DNA of 64,000 nucleotides from JANRJY01 sp033763735 (GCA_033763735.1 JANRJY010000026.1:112299-176298); one strand, 5' to 3'. Counted from the first letter of the stretch, positions 7,854 to 16,731 are shown. The notes: generated from the sequence alone by a model not told the origin. Program-made: numbers and translations.

Positions 7854-9185
7854 ATGAATGCCTTAGAGCGACTGCTAACCAAGCATATTTTTAAACGAAT
7901 TACCGGACGCGATGATTTACACTTGATATTTGCTAACATTGGATGGCAGTCCTTTGACCAATTATTCAGAATGGGTGTTGGACTTTTGGTGGGTTTTAGA
8001 GTAACCAAATATTTAGGTCCGGAGCAAAATGGGATTTTTTATTTGGTTATCACCTTAAGTATGTTGATTGCCCCCATTGCTAACGCAGGCATAGATGCAA
8101 TTCTATCAAGAGATCTGGCAAACAAAAATGAAAACAAGGGCAAATTACTTGGTACTGCTTTAATAATGAAAATGTTGTATAGCATTGCCTCATATACAGC
8201 TTTAAGTATTTATGCCTATTTTTCATATGGAAATACCCCTTTGATATTTACAGCAATTCTTATCGTTTCACTCAACCTATTTTCAAATAATATTATCCTG
8301 ATTTTTGATCAATATTTTCAATCAATCATAAAATCGAAATATACGGTATATGCAAAAACAACCGTTTTTGCCATTTTTGTTATTTTAAAGTTGTACTTTG
8401 TTTTTATACAAGCGCCTTTACTATGGTTTGTATCACTTTTTGTTCTTGAAAGTGTTGCATCTGCTATTGGAGTAGGTGTTTTATATTTGTTTCAAACTAA
8501 TAGAACGAGCCATTGGAGCTTTGATATCGAAGTATTCAAATCATATTTTACAAATGGATATTTATTGATTTTTCAAGGTTTGTTATTAGGCATTCAAAGT
8601 TACATTGACCAAGTGATGTTGGCTGAGTTTATTAATTTTAAAGAACTGGGATGGTATAGTGTAGCATACAGGTTTGTAACGGTATTTTCGTTTTTATCTA
8701 TATCCATATGTGGTTCACTTACAACAACTTTGGCTCAGGCAAAAATAAATTCTACAGAGTTGTTTCATAAAAAAATGCAAAACCTGTATCGAACTATGTT
8801 TTTATTGTTTGCCTTTATTTTTATACTAATAACAGCAAGTAATGGTATTATAATTGACATGTTTTTGGGCGAAAAATTCGAACCTTGCAAACATTTAATA
8901 TTATTAATGGCAGGGCGATTGTTTTTTACACACTTTGGCTTGGCCCGCTCACAATATATCACCAATACCAATCAGTTTTCTTTTTTAATGATTACTACAC
9001 TTACCGGAACTATTTCTTCAATTGCACTTAACTATGCTTTGATACCAATACTGGGAGTCAATGGAGCAATTGTTTCTTTTTATGTATCGTACTTTATCTC
9101 TACTTTCGCAATTGATATTTTTCATCCAACGATGCGCACTAATTTACAGCTCATGGTTAATGGATGTATGTTTTGGAAAAAATGA
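7854..9185 (+). CDS. Polysaccharide flippase (Wzx/MOP superfamily)
   Basis: The 443-residue protein is very hydrophobic, with about 12-14 predicted membrane helices. The N-terminal FANIGWQSFDQLFRMGVG and KYLGPEQNGIFYLV segments are typical of polysaccharide-biosynthesis (Wzx-like) exporters, where a YLGP-x-x-(Y/F)G motif follows the first helix. It would flip lipid-linked oligosaccharide repeat units across the inner membrane. It heads a four-gene rightward cluster. Its TGA stop overlaps the ATG of the DUF268 gene (ATGA at 9182-9185), indicating translational coupling. The surrounding genes support a role in surface glycan or O-antigen-like material. Confidence 0.88.
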   Translation: MNALERLLTKHIFKRITGRDDLHLIFANIGWQSFDQLFRMGVGLLVGFRVTKYLGPEQNGIFYLVITLSMLIAPIANAGIDAILSRDLANKNENKGKLLGTALIMKMLYSIASYTALSIYAYFSYGNTPLIFTAILIVSLNLFSNNIILIFDQYFQSIIKSKYTVYAKTTVFAIFVILKLYFVFIQAPLLWFVSLFVLESVASAIGVGVLYLFQTNRTSHWSFDIEVFKSYFTNGYLLIFQGLLLGIQSYIDQVMLAEFINFKELGWYSVAYRFVTVFSFLSISICGSLTTTLAQAKINSTELFHKKMQNLYRTMFLLFAFIFILITASNGIIIDMFLGEKFEPCKHLILLMAGRLFFTHFGLARSQYITNTNQFSFLMITTLTGTISSIALNYALIPILGVNGAIVSFYVSYFISTFAIDIFHPTMRTNLQLMVNGCMFWKK

Positions 9186-9940
9186 AGCTAAAAACTGTAT
9201 TTCGATTTATTACCTCTTTTGCAATACTCAATTTTCAATTTGAGCGAACTATTTTTAAAATTATTCCAAGATACTTTTCATTAATGGTTGATTACTTAAA
9301 ATTTATACGAAAGGGAACTAATGCTTCAATTAATTATGCTGAAACTTCTATTTTACCAGAATTATTCGACAAAACAAGCACCACTCCAATAGAACCCATT
9401 TATTTTTACCAGAGTTCCTGGCTTGCTGAAATGCTTGCCAAAACTAAACCAAAAATGCATTATGATGTTGGATCTTCGGTGAATGCACTAGGCGTTACTT
9501 CACAATTTGTACCAATTACCATGATTGATATTCGCCCACCTGAAGTGCAATTACCTGAATTACAATTCATTAAAGGTTCGATTATTGAATTGCCATTTGC
9601 AAACAATTCAATCGAAAGTTTATCATCGATTTGTGTAATAGAACATATAGGATTAGGTAGATATGGCGACCCGATTGACCCGTTTGGGAGCGAAAAAGCA
9701 GCAAAAGAATTATCAAGAGTATTGGCTGAAAAAGGCAATTTGTACATTACAGTACCCGTTTTCAAAATCAATAAATTGTATTACAATGCACACAGAGCAT
9801 TTACCAGACAAGGGGTATTGGATATTTTTAAAGGACTAACACTAGTTGAAGAGCGTTATCAATATGGTAATGCTACCTTTAGTAATTATGACCCTGATAA
9901 AGGTTTTGGAACGGGTTATTTTTATTTTACCAAAATATGA
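9182..9940 (+). CDS. DUF268 family protein (methyltransferase-like), glycan cluster
   Basis: I choose the ATG at 9182 (protein starting MKLKTVFRF, 252 residues) because it forms an ATGA overlap with the flippase stop; an ATG at 9164 in the same frame is less likely. Motifs include YDVGSSVNALG (SAM-like glycine motif), ITMIDIRPPEV, SLSSICVIEHIGLGRYGD, a DPIDPFGSEKAAKELSRVL segment and NLYITVPV. Together these are the signature of DUF268 proteins, which look like class I SAM methyltransferases and sit in polysaccharide loci. The exact reaction is not known. It overlaps the next gene by ATGA (9937-9940). Confidence 0.78.
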   Translation: MKLKTVFRFITSFAILNFQFERTIFKIIPRYFSLMVDYLKFIRKGTNASINYAETSILPELFDKTSTTPIEPIYFYQSSWLAEMLAKTKPKMHYDVGSSVNALGVTSQFVPITMIDIRPPEVQLPELQFIKGSIIELPFANNSIESLSSICVIEHIGLGRYGDPIDPFGSEKAAKELSRVLAEKGNLYITVPVFKINKLYYNAHRAFTRQGVLDIFKGLTLVEERYQYGNATFSNYDPDKGFGTGYFYFTKI

Positions 9941-10908
9941 ATAATAGGAAAATTATAATTTACTGGAATGGTGGTGGAAGACTTGGAAATCAACTAATTA
10001 CACATGCACATTTATTGGCTTTTATTTTAGAATATCCAAATCAATTCCTATTGATAAATACTAAATTTTGGTATTTCAATGATTTGTTTCCGTTTAGTCA
10101 TATTTACCCTAAACCAAATGCTGTCTATTTAAAAACACTTGATTTTCTTTTAAAAATTTGTCAATTATTCCCTCGTAAAATATTTAGATTTTTTACGGAT
10201 ATTATTAAAATGATAAGTTTTAAAAGGTCTAATATCAATATTATTAAGATAAAAAATGATAATGACTCAATTAAACTAACGCCTAAAATATTTGAATCAG
10301 ATAATACATTTTTAGAAGGATTTAGATTTAGAAACTGGAATTTACTACATAAACATAAAAGTCAAATATTGGCTAAAATACAACCTAACCAAAAATTCAA
10401 ATTGATTAGCACCAATTTTATTAACAAATTACACCTGAAATCTAATTTTATCATTGGTGTGTACATCCGACAACAAGATTACAAGGTATGGCTAAATGGC
10501 AAATACCATTTTGAACTCACAACTTATATAAAGTGGATTAATGAATGTGAAAAAGTATTTGAATCGGAAAATCCTTTATTTATTATTGTTGGTGATGATG
10601 CTGAAGTTTGTATTCAAGTAAAAAATGAAGTAAAAAATGTAGCAATTTCAAATGGGGACCCACTAGGAAAGGAAAACTATGTCGTTAACATGATAAACTT
10701 ATCCAAATGCAATTTAATTATTACGCCTCCAAGTACATTTTCAGGTTGGGCATCTTTTATGAATAACACCCCAATGATTATTCTTAAATCAGAAAACCAA
10801 ATAATACAGAAAGAAGACATTGTTTATAACTCCATATTTGATTTGCATGCATTCGATGAGTTTACAGATGAAGTGTTTCAATCACAAAAAACTACTTTGA
10901 TGCTATAA
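9937..10908 (+). CDS. Glycosyltransferase resembling alpha-1,2-fucosyltransferases (GT11-like)
   Basis: The 323-residue protein has NGGGRLGNQLITHAHLLAF at its N-terminus, like the G-G-x-L-G-N-Q motif of GT11 fucosyltransferases. Near residue 170 it has GVYIRQQDY, in place of the usual HxRRGD motif that contacts GDP-fucose. It then has FIIVGDD and a LIITPPSTFSGWASF segment, close to the C-terminal S-x-x-S-F-W/A-x-W-A-x-F pattern. It probably transfers a fucose-like sugar to a surface glycan. The altered HxRRGD motif makes the donor uncertain. It overlaps the DUF268 gene by 4 bp and is followed after 1 bp by the FkbM gene, so the cluster is one operon. Confidence 0.65.
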   Translation: MNNRKIIIYWNGGGRLGNQLITHAHLLAFILEYPNQFLLINTKFWYFNDLFPFSHIYPKPNAVYLKTLDFLLKICQLFPRKIFRFFTDIIKMISFKRSNINIIKIKNDNDSIKLTPKIFESDNTFLEGFRFRNWNLLHKHKSQILAKIQPNQKFKLISTNFINKLHLKSNFIIGVYIRQQDYKVWLNGKYHFELTTYIKWINECEKVFESENPLFIIVGDDAEVCIQVKNEVKNVAISNGDPLGKENYVVNMINLSKCNLIITPPSTFSGWASFMNNTPMIILKSENQIIQKEDIVYNSIFDLHAFDEFTDEVFQSQKTTLML

Positions 10909-10909
10909 T

Positions 10910-11719
10910 ATGAGATCCATTCTTTCAATTATTTATGTGCTTTTAGATAAAGTATATTCCGCAATTCTTATTAGGAAAAGTCTATATAACTTCAATAAAT
11001 TTTTTTATAAATTATTTCTTAAAGGCATGGGAATCAACAATTTCCAAAATGAATATATAAGCGGTGAAAAATATTATATCAAAAAATATATTAGTCCTCT
11101 TAACAGTCCAATTGTTTTTGACGTTGGTGCCAATGTAGGTGATTTTACGAGTTTAATATTGAAAAGCAACAACAGTTCAATTTGTTATTTGTTTGAACCT
11201 CACCCGGTTACTTTTAAAACTTTGGATGCTAAATTCAATCAAAGCAATGTATTTAAGTATAATATAGGAATGGGAAAACAAGCCGATACTTTACAAATAT
11301 TTGATTATGAAGGTACTAATAATGAACATGCTTCCATGATTCAAGAAGTGATAACGCAATTTCATAAAGAATCCTCTATTTCTCATTCTGTTAAAATTAC
11401 GACCATAGACGATTTTTGCACTGCCAACAATATCCAAAAAATTGATTTGTTAAAGATTGATACTGAAGGATTTGAATACAATGTATTGCTAGGTGCAACC
11501 GAAATGCTAAACCAAAACAAAATTAAATTTATCCATTTCGAATTTAATGCTATGAATGTGTATGCCGGTGTATTTTTCAAGCGCTTTTATGACTTACTGA
11601 GTGCTAATTATTTGATATACAGACTGATGCCTGATGGGTTACTACCCATTATTAAGTACGAACCTGTATTACATGAGATTTTTTCGTTTCAGAATATTTT
11701 GGCTGTTTCTAAAAAATAA
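10910..11719 (+). CDS. FkbM family SAM-dependent methyltransferase
   Basis: The 269-residue protein contains VFDVGANVGDFTSLIL (SAM-binding motif I), YLFEPHPVTF, and KIDTEGFEYNVLLGA, the conserved trio of FkbM-type methyltransferases, which often O-methylate sugars. About 80 N-terminal residues of basic and aromatic character precede the catalytic domain and may bind membrane. It is the last gene of the glycan cluster and starts 1 bp after the previous stop. It ends 2 bp from the stop of rnhA on the opposite strand, with no obvious terminator between. Confidence 0.88.
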   Translation: MRSILSIIYVLLDKVYSAILIRKSLYNFNKFFYKLFLKGMGINNFQNEYISGEKYYIKKYISPLNSPIVFDVGANVGDFTSLILKSNNSSICYLFEPHPVTFKTLDAKFNQSNVFKYNIGMGKQADTLQIFDYEGTNNEHASMIQEVITQFHKESSISHSVKITTIDDFCTANNIQKIDLLKIDTEGFEYNVLLGATEMLNQNKIKFIHFEFNAMNVYAGVFFKRFYDLLSANYLIYRLMPDGLLPIIKYEPVLHEIFSFQNILAVSKK

Positions 11720-11721
11720 TT

Positions 11722-12180
11722 TCAAGATAAACCATTTTCATACCCCGAGTCAATAAGCAATTTCGGATTTTGAATACTTTTTACTGCCAGTTGATCGCAT
11801 CGTTCGTTTTCAGCATGCCCTGCATGTCCTTTAATCCATTTGAAAGTGACTTTTTGTTTGCGATAAACTTTTAAAAATTGCATCCATAAGTCGGCATTGG
11901 CTTTGTCTTTGAAGTTTTTCTTTTCCCAACCCAATACCCATTTATTATTTACAGCATTAACCACATAAGCAGAATCAGAAACCACCAATACATCCATCCC
12001 CTCCTTTGTTAATGCTTCAAGTCCTTTAATTACTGCCATTAATTCCATACGGTTGTTGGTAGTAAGCCGGAAGCCTTCACTCAACTCTTTTTCATGCTTT
12101 CCATAACGCAAAATGGCGCCATATCCACCCGGACCCGGGTTACCGGAACAAGCTCCATCAGTAAATAATTCTATTATCAC
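11722..12180 (-). CDS. rnhA: Ribonuclease HI
   Basis: The 152-residue protein has the full set of RNase HI active-site residues: Asp8 (LFTDGACSGNPGPGG), Glu46 (NNRMELMAV), Asp69 (VVSDSAYVV) and Asp129 (GHAGHAENERCDQLA). The length is that of a stand-alone bacterial RNase HI. It degrades RNA in RNA-DNA hybrids such as R-loops and primers. It is the last gene of a leftward series dksA-like - scpB - rluB - rnhA, starting 19 bp after the rluB stop. Confidence 0.97.
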   Translation of the reverse strand: MIIELFTDGACSGNPGPGGYGAILRYGKHEKELSEGFRLTTNNRMELMAVIKGLEALTKEGMDVLVVSDSAYVVNAVNNKWVLGWEKKNFKDKANADLWMQFLKVYRKQKVTFKWIKGHAGHAENERCDQLAVKSIQNPKLLIDSGYENGLS

Positions 12181-12199
12181 AAAAATCCTCGATTGATTA

Positions 12200-13954
12200 T
12201 TACATGAAATGTTTTAAGGTTAGCACCTCCTTTTCAGTCAAATGCCTCCAATGCCCACGGGGTAGGTCTTTTTTAGTCAGGCCTGCATACATTACTCTAT
12301 CGAGTTTAACTACATCGTATCCAACAGTTTCAAACAATCTGCGAACTATCCTATTCCATCCAATATGGATTTCAATGCCTACATTTTGACGTGTTTCGTC
12401 CAATATTGCAATGCTATCTACCACTGCTTTTCCTTCATCTAAATACAATCCATCTAATATTTTTTGTGCATCTTCCGGACTAATTGGTCTGTTTAGCTCC
12501 ACTGCATATATTTTCTTGATGTTGAATGATGGGTGCGTAAGTTTTTGAGTAAGCTCCCCATCGTTAGTCAACAATAGCAATCCTGTTGTATTTCTATCAA
12601 GCCTTCCAACCGGATATATGCGCTCTTTACAAGCATTTTTTACAAGTTCAAGTACGGTTTTACGTTCTTCTGGATCTTCTGTAGTAGTGATAAAATCTTT
12701 AGGTTTATTGAGCAATACATACATCATTTTCTCACGACTCAGTATGCGTTTGCCATATTTAACCACATCTCCGGGCTGCACTTTATAACCCATTTCTGTT
12801 ACTTTCTTTCCATTCACCGAAATATCTCCTGCAAAAATCAACTCATCAGCTTCTCTTCTGGAACAAATTCCTGAATTAGCAATATATTTATTTAATCGGG
12901 TTTCAGTTTCTGCTATTTCGACGTCAGGATTAGGTGCTTTAAAATTACGTCTTCGTGTACTTTCAGGTAATCTATCTTCCTTTAATTTGAAATATTTTCC
13001 CAAATAAGTATCCTCCCCACCTTTACTTTCATAAGGTTTTTTAGGTCCTCTTTCTTTACTTTTATAATCTCTTTTGAAAGATGTAAATGGTTTTTCTGGA
13101 TCCGAATTTCTTAAAAAAGGTTTTTTATCAGATGTATCTTTTCTTTGGTAAGGTCGTTTTTCTCTCCCTTCGCCTCTATCGTCTTTATTAAATGTTTTTC
13201 TTGGTTTGTGGTCGCTTCCACTTTCTTCTCTTTTAGGGAAATCGCTTCGCGTGTTCCGGGTAAATGGTCGTTTTTCTCTCCCCTCACCTCTTTCGTCTTT
13301 ATTAAATGTTCTTCTTGGTTTGTAGTCGCTTATGCCTTCTTCTCTTTTAGGGAAATCGCTTCGCGTGTTTCGGGTAAATGGTCGTTTTTCTCTCCCTTCG
13401 CCTTTATCGTCTTTATTAAATGTTCTTCTTGGTTTGTAATCGCTTCCACCTTCTTCTCTTTTTGGGAAATCGCTTCGCGTGTTTCGGGTAAATGGTCGTT
13501 TTTCTCTCCCTTCGCCTCTTTCGTCTTTATTAAATGTTCTTCTTGGTTCGTAATCGCTTCCGCCTTCTTCTCTTTTCGGAAAATCATTGCGCGTGTTTCG
13601 GGTATATGGTCGTTTTTCTCTCCCCTCGCCTCTATCGTCTTTATTAAAAGTTCTTCTTGGTTTGTAATCGCTTCCGCCTTCAGATGACCTTCCTTTTCCG
13701 GAATTTCTTTCGTATGGTTTTTTGGAAAAAACTGAATCTCTGGAACTTTCTGAACCAAAAGTTCTTTTTTTATATCCGCCATCTTTTGAAGGTCGGTCAG
13801 AGTTATCAGTATTTCTTGATTTATAAGGTTTTACATCACTATTTTTAGATGAACCTCCTTTACGGTCGCTTCTGAAAGGTCTTTCAGAGCCTTCTTTTTT
13901 GAATGCACCAGAGGGTCTGGCACTTTTACGCGGTTTGCTATTTCTACTATTCAT
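12200..13954 (-). CDS. rluB: 23S rRNA pseudouridine synthase (RluB/RsuA family) with long repetitive basic N-terminal tail
   Basis: The protein has 584 residues. About 345 N-terminal residues are low-complexity, rich in Arg, Lys, Ser, Gly, Asp and Glu, and contain a tandem 38-residue repeat starting at residue 93. The enzyme proper follows: an S4 RNA-binding domain (RLNKYIANSGICSRREADE, about residues 350-410), then the RluB/RsuA catalytic domain with GRLDRNTTGLLLLTND, in which Asp453 is the expected catalytic residue. Family members make a single pseudouridine in rRNA. A disordered, charged N-terminal tail is common in Bacteroidota versions, but such regular repetition is notable. It probably helps RNA binding or condensation; that is inference. 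Confidence 0.93.
   Translation of the reverse strand: MNSRNSKPRKSARPSGAFKKEGSERPFRSDRKGGSSKNSDVKPYKSRNTDNSDRPSKDGGYKKRTFGSESSRDSVFSKKPYERNSGKGRSSEGGSDYKPRRTFNKDDRGEGREKRPYTRNTRNDFPKREEGGSDYEPRRTFNKDERGEGREKRPFTRNTRSDFPKREEGGSDYKPRRTFNKDDKGEGREKRPFTRNTRSDFPKREEGISDYKPRRTFNKDERGEGREKRPFTRNTRSDFPKREESGSDHKPRKTFNKDDRGEGREKRPYQRKDTSDKKPFLRNSDPEKPFTSFKRDYKSKERGPKKPYESKGGEDTYLGKYFKLKEDRLPESTRRRNFKAPNPDVEIAETETRLNKYIANSGICSRREADELIFAGDISVNGKKVTEMGYKVQPGDVVKYGKRILSREKMMYVLLNKPKDFITTTEDPEERKTVLELVKNACKERIYPVGRLDRNTTGLLLLTNDGELTQKLTHPSFNIKKIYAVELNRPISPEDAQKILDGLYLDEGKAVVDSIAILDETRQNVGIEIHIGWNRIVRRLFETVGYDVVKLDRVMYAGLTKKDLPRGHWRHLTEKEVLTLKHFM
13130..13678 (-). repeat. Tandem 114-bp repeat inside rluB
   Basis: Units begin at 13678, 13564, 13450, 13336 and 13222 (reverse strand), exactly 114 bp apart. 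Four are complete and the fifth loses similarity after about 25 codons. Each encodes 38 residues of the form GGSDYKPRRTFNKDD..., followed by GEGREKRPFTRNTRSDFPK and REE. Differences between units are a few bases, so they probably arose by recent duplication and may vary in number between strains. Confidence 0.93.
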
Positions 13955-13995
13955 GGTTATTGCAGTATCACTACTGTATTTAAAGTTAAACTTAT

Positions 13996-14565
13996 TTATT
14001 CTTCGTTTGGAGCCGCTGTTCCAATTTCATTTTGATCTTGTATTACATCCTTTGGTGTAGGCAAGTCACTTATGGAATTAATTCCAAAATAATCCATAAA
14101 CTTGTCGGTAGTGCCATACAAAACCGGTTTTCCCGGTGTGTCTGCTTTACCTTTGATTTCGATCAACTCTTTTTCGAGCAATTTCTGTACCGCATAGTCA
14201 CAATTGACTCCGCGAATTTGTTCTACGTTCCCTTTGGAAATGGGTTGTTTGTAAGCAATTATTGTGAGCGTTTCCATTGCTGTAGTACTTAACCTTTTTT
14301 TCGATTTTTGCTTCAAATATATGCCAATACTTGCCTGATAAGCTGCTTTAGTCAAAAAACGATAACCTCCACCAGTTTTATAAACACCAAATGGCAAATC
14401 ATCATCTGCATATTTTTGTACTATATGATCAAGTAAAGATTTAATTTTTTCAAGAGCTATTTCTGCTCCATACACTTCGTTTAGTGTATGTTGTAAGTCT
14501 AATTCTGTTACAGGATTAGTGGAACAAAAAATAATTGCCTCCATATGGAGTTGTAAAGGATCCAT
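13996..14565 (-). CDS. scpB: Segregation and condensation protein B
   Basis: The 189-residue protein matches ScpB throughout: an N-terminal winged helix (MEAIIFCSTNPVTELDLQ), the GVYKTGGGYRFLTKAAY segment, the second winged helix with the strongly conserved LSTTAMETLTIIAYKQPISKG, and a QIRGVNCDYAVQKLLEKELI motif, ending with GTTDKFMDYFGI. It is the kleisin-associated subunit of the SMC-ScpA-ScpB condensin that organises chromosomes. scpA is not in this window. It lies 11 bp after the dksA-like gene and 41 bp before rluB; the scpB-rluB pairing is widespread in bacteria. Confidence 0.96.
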   Translation of the reverse strand: MDPLQLHMEAIIFCSTNPVTELDLQHTLNEVYGAEIALEKIKSLLDHIVQKYADDDLPFGVYKTGGGYRFLTKAAYQASIGIYLKQKSKKRLSTTAMETLTIIAYKQPISKGNVEQIRGVNCDYAVQKLLEKELIEIKGKADTPGKPVLYGTTDKFMDYFGINSISDLPTPKDVIQDQNEIGTAAPNEE

Positions 14566-14576
14566 TGTATTGCTAA

Positions 14577-14957
14577 TTAGCGTTTTGCCAATTTTGCTTC
14601 TATGGTATGCATAGTGTGAGGTACAGCGCGCAATCTTTCTTTTGGAATTAATTTACCGGTATCTACACATATACCGTAAGTACCGTTTTTGATACGAATA
14701 AGAGCAAGTTCCAATTGAGAAATGAATTTTTGTTGACGACCAACTAATTGAGTTATATTTTCTTTTTCAGAAGTATCTGCCCCATCTTCAAGAAGCTTGG
14801 AAGTAGTGGTAGTTCCATCGGTTCCTTGATCATTTTTTCGAGTCATCCCTTCTTTCATGTAGACGTACTCCTTACGAGCTTTATCTAATTTTTCATTAAT
14901 AATTTGTTCAAATTCCTTTAATTCAACTTCAGAATAGCGTATTCTTTCTTCTGCCAT
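14577..14957 (-). CDS. DksA/TraR-family regulator with degenerate zinc finger
   Basis: The 126-residue protein has the DksA layout: an N-terminal coiled coil (about residues 8-40 and 60-88) and a C-terminal globule GTYGICVDTGKLIPKERLR. Only one of the four zinc-binding Cys remains; the later pair is replaced by PHTMHTIEAK. This form is, as I recall, usual in Bacteroidota and is not damage. DksA-type proteins insert the coiled coil into the RNA polymerase secondary channel and act with ppGpp. Standing first in a leftward unit with scpB, rluB and rnhA, it is probably expressed from a promoter in the 130-bp gap upstream. Confidence 0.88.
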   Translation of the reverse strand: MAEERIRYSEVELKEFEQIINEKLDKARKEYVYMKEGMTRKNDQGTDGTTTTSKLLEDGADTSEKENITQLVGRQQKFISQLELALIRIKNGTYGICVDTGKLIPKERLRAVPHTMHTIEAKLAKR

Positions 14958-15087
14958 AACACCTAAATTTGCGCAAAGTTAATTTAATTTTATCGAAAAT
15001 TAATTCACTTAAAAATAAAATAGTGAATTTATTTATATCTCAATAAATAAATTCAAAAAACAATATCGGATTTTAATAAAAAACTAC

Positions 15088-15933
15088 TTATTTTATTAAT
15101 CTCCATACCTCCAAAATACCAATTACAATTAAGCCAATTGTAATCATTGAACCGATACTTATAGATATTGTAGTTAATAATTTGGGACTAGCAGGTTTAT
15201 TATATTTAATAAAATTTTGTATAACCAACACTTCATTTAACAATGAGAGTGCATTTTCAAAATTGGATTTCCTTTCTTGAAGAGACACTATGGAATTATT
15301 AATATCACTAGGTTCCATAACAATAAATTTTGAATCGATTGATTTTTTATAAGACTTTCCTATATCATTTCTTGTTGTATCAAGTTTTAATATTTCAGAG
15401 TTAATTTTTGAAATCATTGTTTGATAAAGATTTCTTTGCAATTCGACTTTTTTGCGAACAAATTCATTGTTTTGAATATAATAAATAATTCCTTTTTGAA
15501 TCGAGTCCAAATATTTAGTTTCTTCAACCATTACTTCAATTTGAAAAGTATTTGTCAGTGTTTGACTTGAATTTTCAACTTTAAGTTCTTTCAATTCAAC
15601 TTTAGTAGCTTGTATTTTGGCAATTGATTTAGCTTCTTCTTTACTGATATGTAAATATGAAGCCAATTGGTCCGAATTATCTTCTTTAATCAATTCATTT
15701 AAATTATTAAATAGAATTGTAACATATTCATTTCGAAGCACTTCCGAGTTAGCAATTAATGTAGATTTATACAAAGGCGTGGCTATTGTGTAATAAAAAA
15801 AGCCTTCAGCAATGCCTAAAAAAACAAATAACAATAAAAGTTTATATCGCCTTTTAAATAAATCAATTGCTTTCTTGAATAGTTCAAGTAAATCAATTTC
15901 ATCTCTTTCAATTGTCTTATTCTCCTGACTCAT
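15088..15933 (-). CDS. Wzz/chain-length-determinant-like membrane protein
   Basis: The 281-residue protein has a cytoplasmic N-terminus (EIDLLELFKKAIDLFKRR), a membrane helix at about residues 34-54, a long mostly helical periplasmic part with coiled-coil character (residues 60-240), and a C-terminal helix near 250-275. This two-helix arrangement, with the N-terminal DLLEL...K...KRRYK motif, is that of polysaccharide co-polymerases which set glycan chain length. No tyrosine-kinase domain is attached. It is monocistronic, in the gap between the dksA-like gene and sdhB, about 3.4 kb from the glycan cluster, and could serve that cluster. The proline-rich motif before the second helix is weak, so the call is moderate. 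Confidence 0.65.
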   Translation of the reverse strand: MSQENKTIERDEIDLLELFKKAIDLFKRRYKLLLLFVFLGIAEGFFYYTIATPLYKSTLIANSEVLRNEYVTILFNNLNELIKEDNSDQLASYLHISKEEAKSIAKIQATKVELKELKVENSSQTLTNTFQIEVMVEETKYLDSIQKGIIYYIQNNEFVRKKVELQRNLYQTMISKINSEILKLDTTRNDIGKSYKKSIDSKFIVMEPSDINNSIVSLQERKSNFENALSLLNEVLVIQNFIKYNKPASPKLLTTISISIGSMITIGLIVIGILEVWRLIK

Positions 15934-15960
15934 AATTGGTTTTAAAAATATTGTGCAAAC

Positions 15961-16731
15961 TTAATTGATTTCTTCTGAAACAAGTTGCGCATTCAAATAG
16001 TCACGATTCATTCGAGCAATATGAGTTAATGATATTTCCTTTGGGCATTCCGCAGAACAAGCGCCTGTGTTTGTGCATGCACCAAATCCTTCTTTATCCA
16101 TTTGAGCTACCATTCTTTGAACTCTCTGATGCCTTTCTGCCTGTCCCTGAGGCAATAAAGCAAGTTGTGAAACCTTTGCAGAAACAAACAACATTGCCGA
16201 TGAATTTTTACAAGCAGCTACACAAGCCCCACATCCGATACAAGCCGCACCCAAAAAAGCTTCGTCTGCATTTGTCTTTGGAATTGGAATTGCATTGGCA
16301 TCAGGAGCTGCTCCGGTATTAATTGAAATATACCCCCCAGCTTGTTGAATTCTTTCAAAAGCCATTCTGTCAACAACCAAATCCTTAATTACAGGAAATG
16401 CTTTAGCTCTCCAAGGTTCTATAACAATAGTGTCTCCATCTTTAAAAGTCCGCATGTGCAGTTGACAAGTTGTAACACCTTTGAGTGGACCATGAGGACG
16501 TCCATTTATATACATACTACAAGTTCCGCATATTCCCTCTCTACAGTCATGGTCAAAAGCCACAGGATCTTTTCCGGTTTTAATGAGTTGCTCATTTAAA
16601 ACATCTATCATTTCCAAAAAAGACATATCTGCAATGATGTCTTCAATTTGATATGTTTCAAATGCGCCTTTGTCATTTGCATTTTTTTGGCGCCAAACTT
16701 TAAGAGTTAGTTTCATTTTATTTTCGCTCAT
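15961..16731 (-). CDS. sdhB: Succinate dehydrogenase/fumarate reductase iron-sulfur subunit
   Basis: The 256-residue protein carries three cluster motifs: the plant-type ferredoxin CREGICGTCSMYINGRPHG followed by TCQLH ([2Fe-2S]); CIGCGACVAACKNS ([4Fe-4S] and part of the third centre); and CTNTGACSAECPKEIS ([3Fe-4S]). It passes electrons from the SdhA flavin to the membrane cytochrome. It is the third gene of the leftward sdhC-sdhA-sdhB operon, 32 bp after sdhA. Size and motif spacing fit the b558-type (Bacteroidota/epsilonproteobacterial) complexes. Confidence 0.96.
   Translation of the reverse strand: MSENKMKLTLKVWRQKNANDKGAFETYQIEDIIADMSFLEMIDVLNEQLIKTGKDPVAFDHDCREGICGTCSMYINGRPHGPLKGVTTCQLHMRTFKDGDTIVIEPWRAKAFPVIKDLVVDRMAFERIQQAGGYISINTGAAPDANAIPIPKTNADEAFLGAACIGCGACVAACKNSSAMLFVSAKVSQLALLPQGQAERHQRVQRMVAQMDKEGFGACTNTGACSAECPKEISLTHIARMNRDYLNAQLVSEEIN

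Noticed and set aside
13145..13687. A 180-codon open frame on the plus strand with repeated segments
   Set aside because: It is the antisense of the tandem repeat in rluB. The repeats keep a frame open on the other strand by chance, and the composition (Phe/Ser/Trp-rich) is not that of a real protein.
13330..13782. A 150-codon minus-strand frame inside rluB
   Set aside because: It is an out-of-frame shadow of the same 114-bp repeats, whose unit length is a multiple of three, so every frame repeats.
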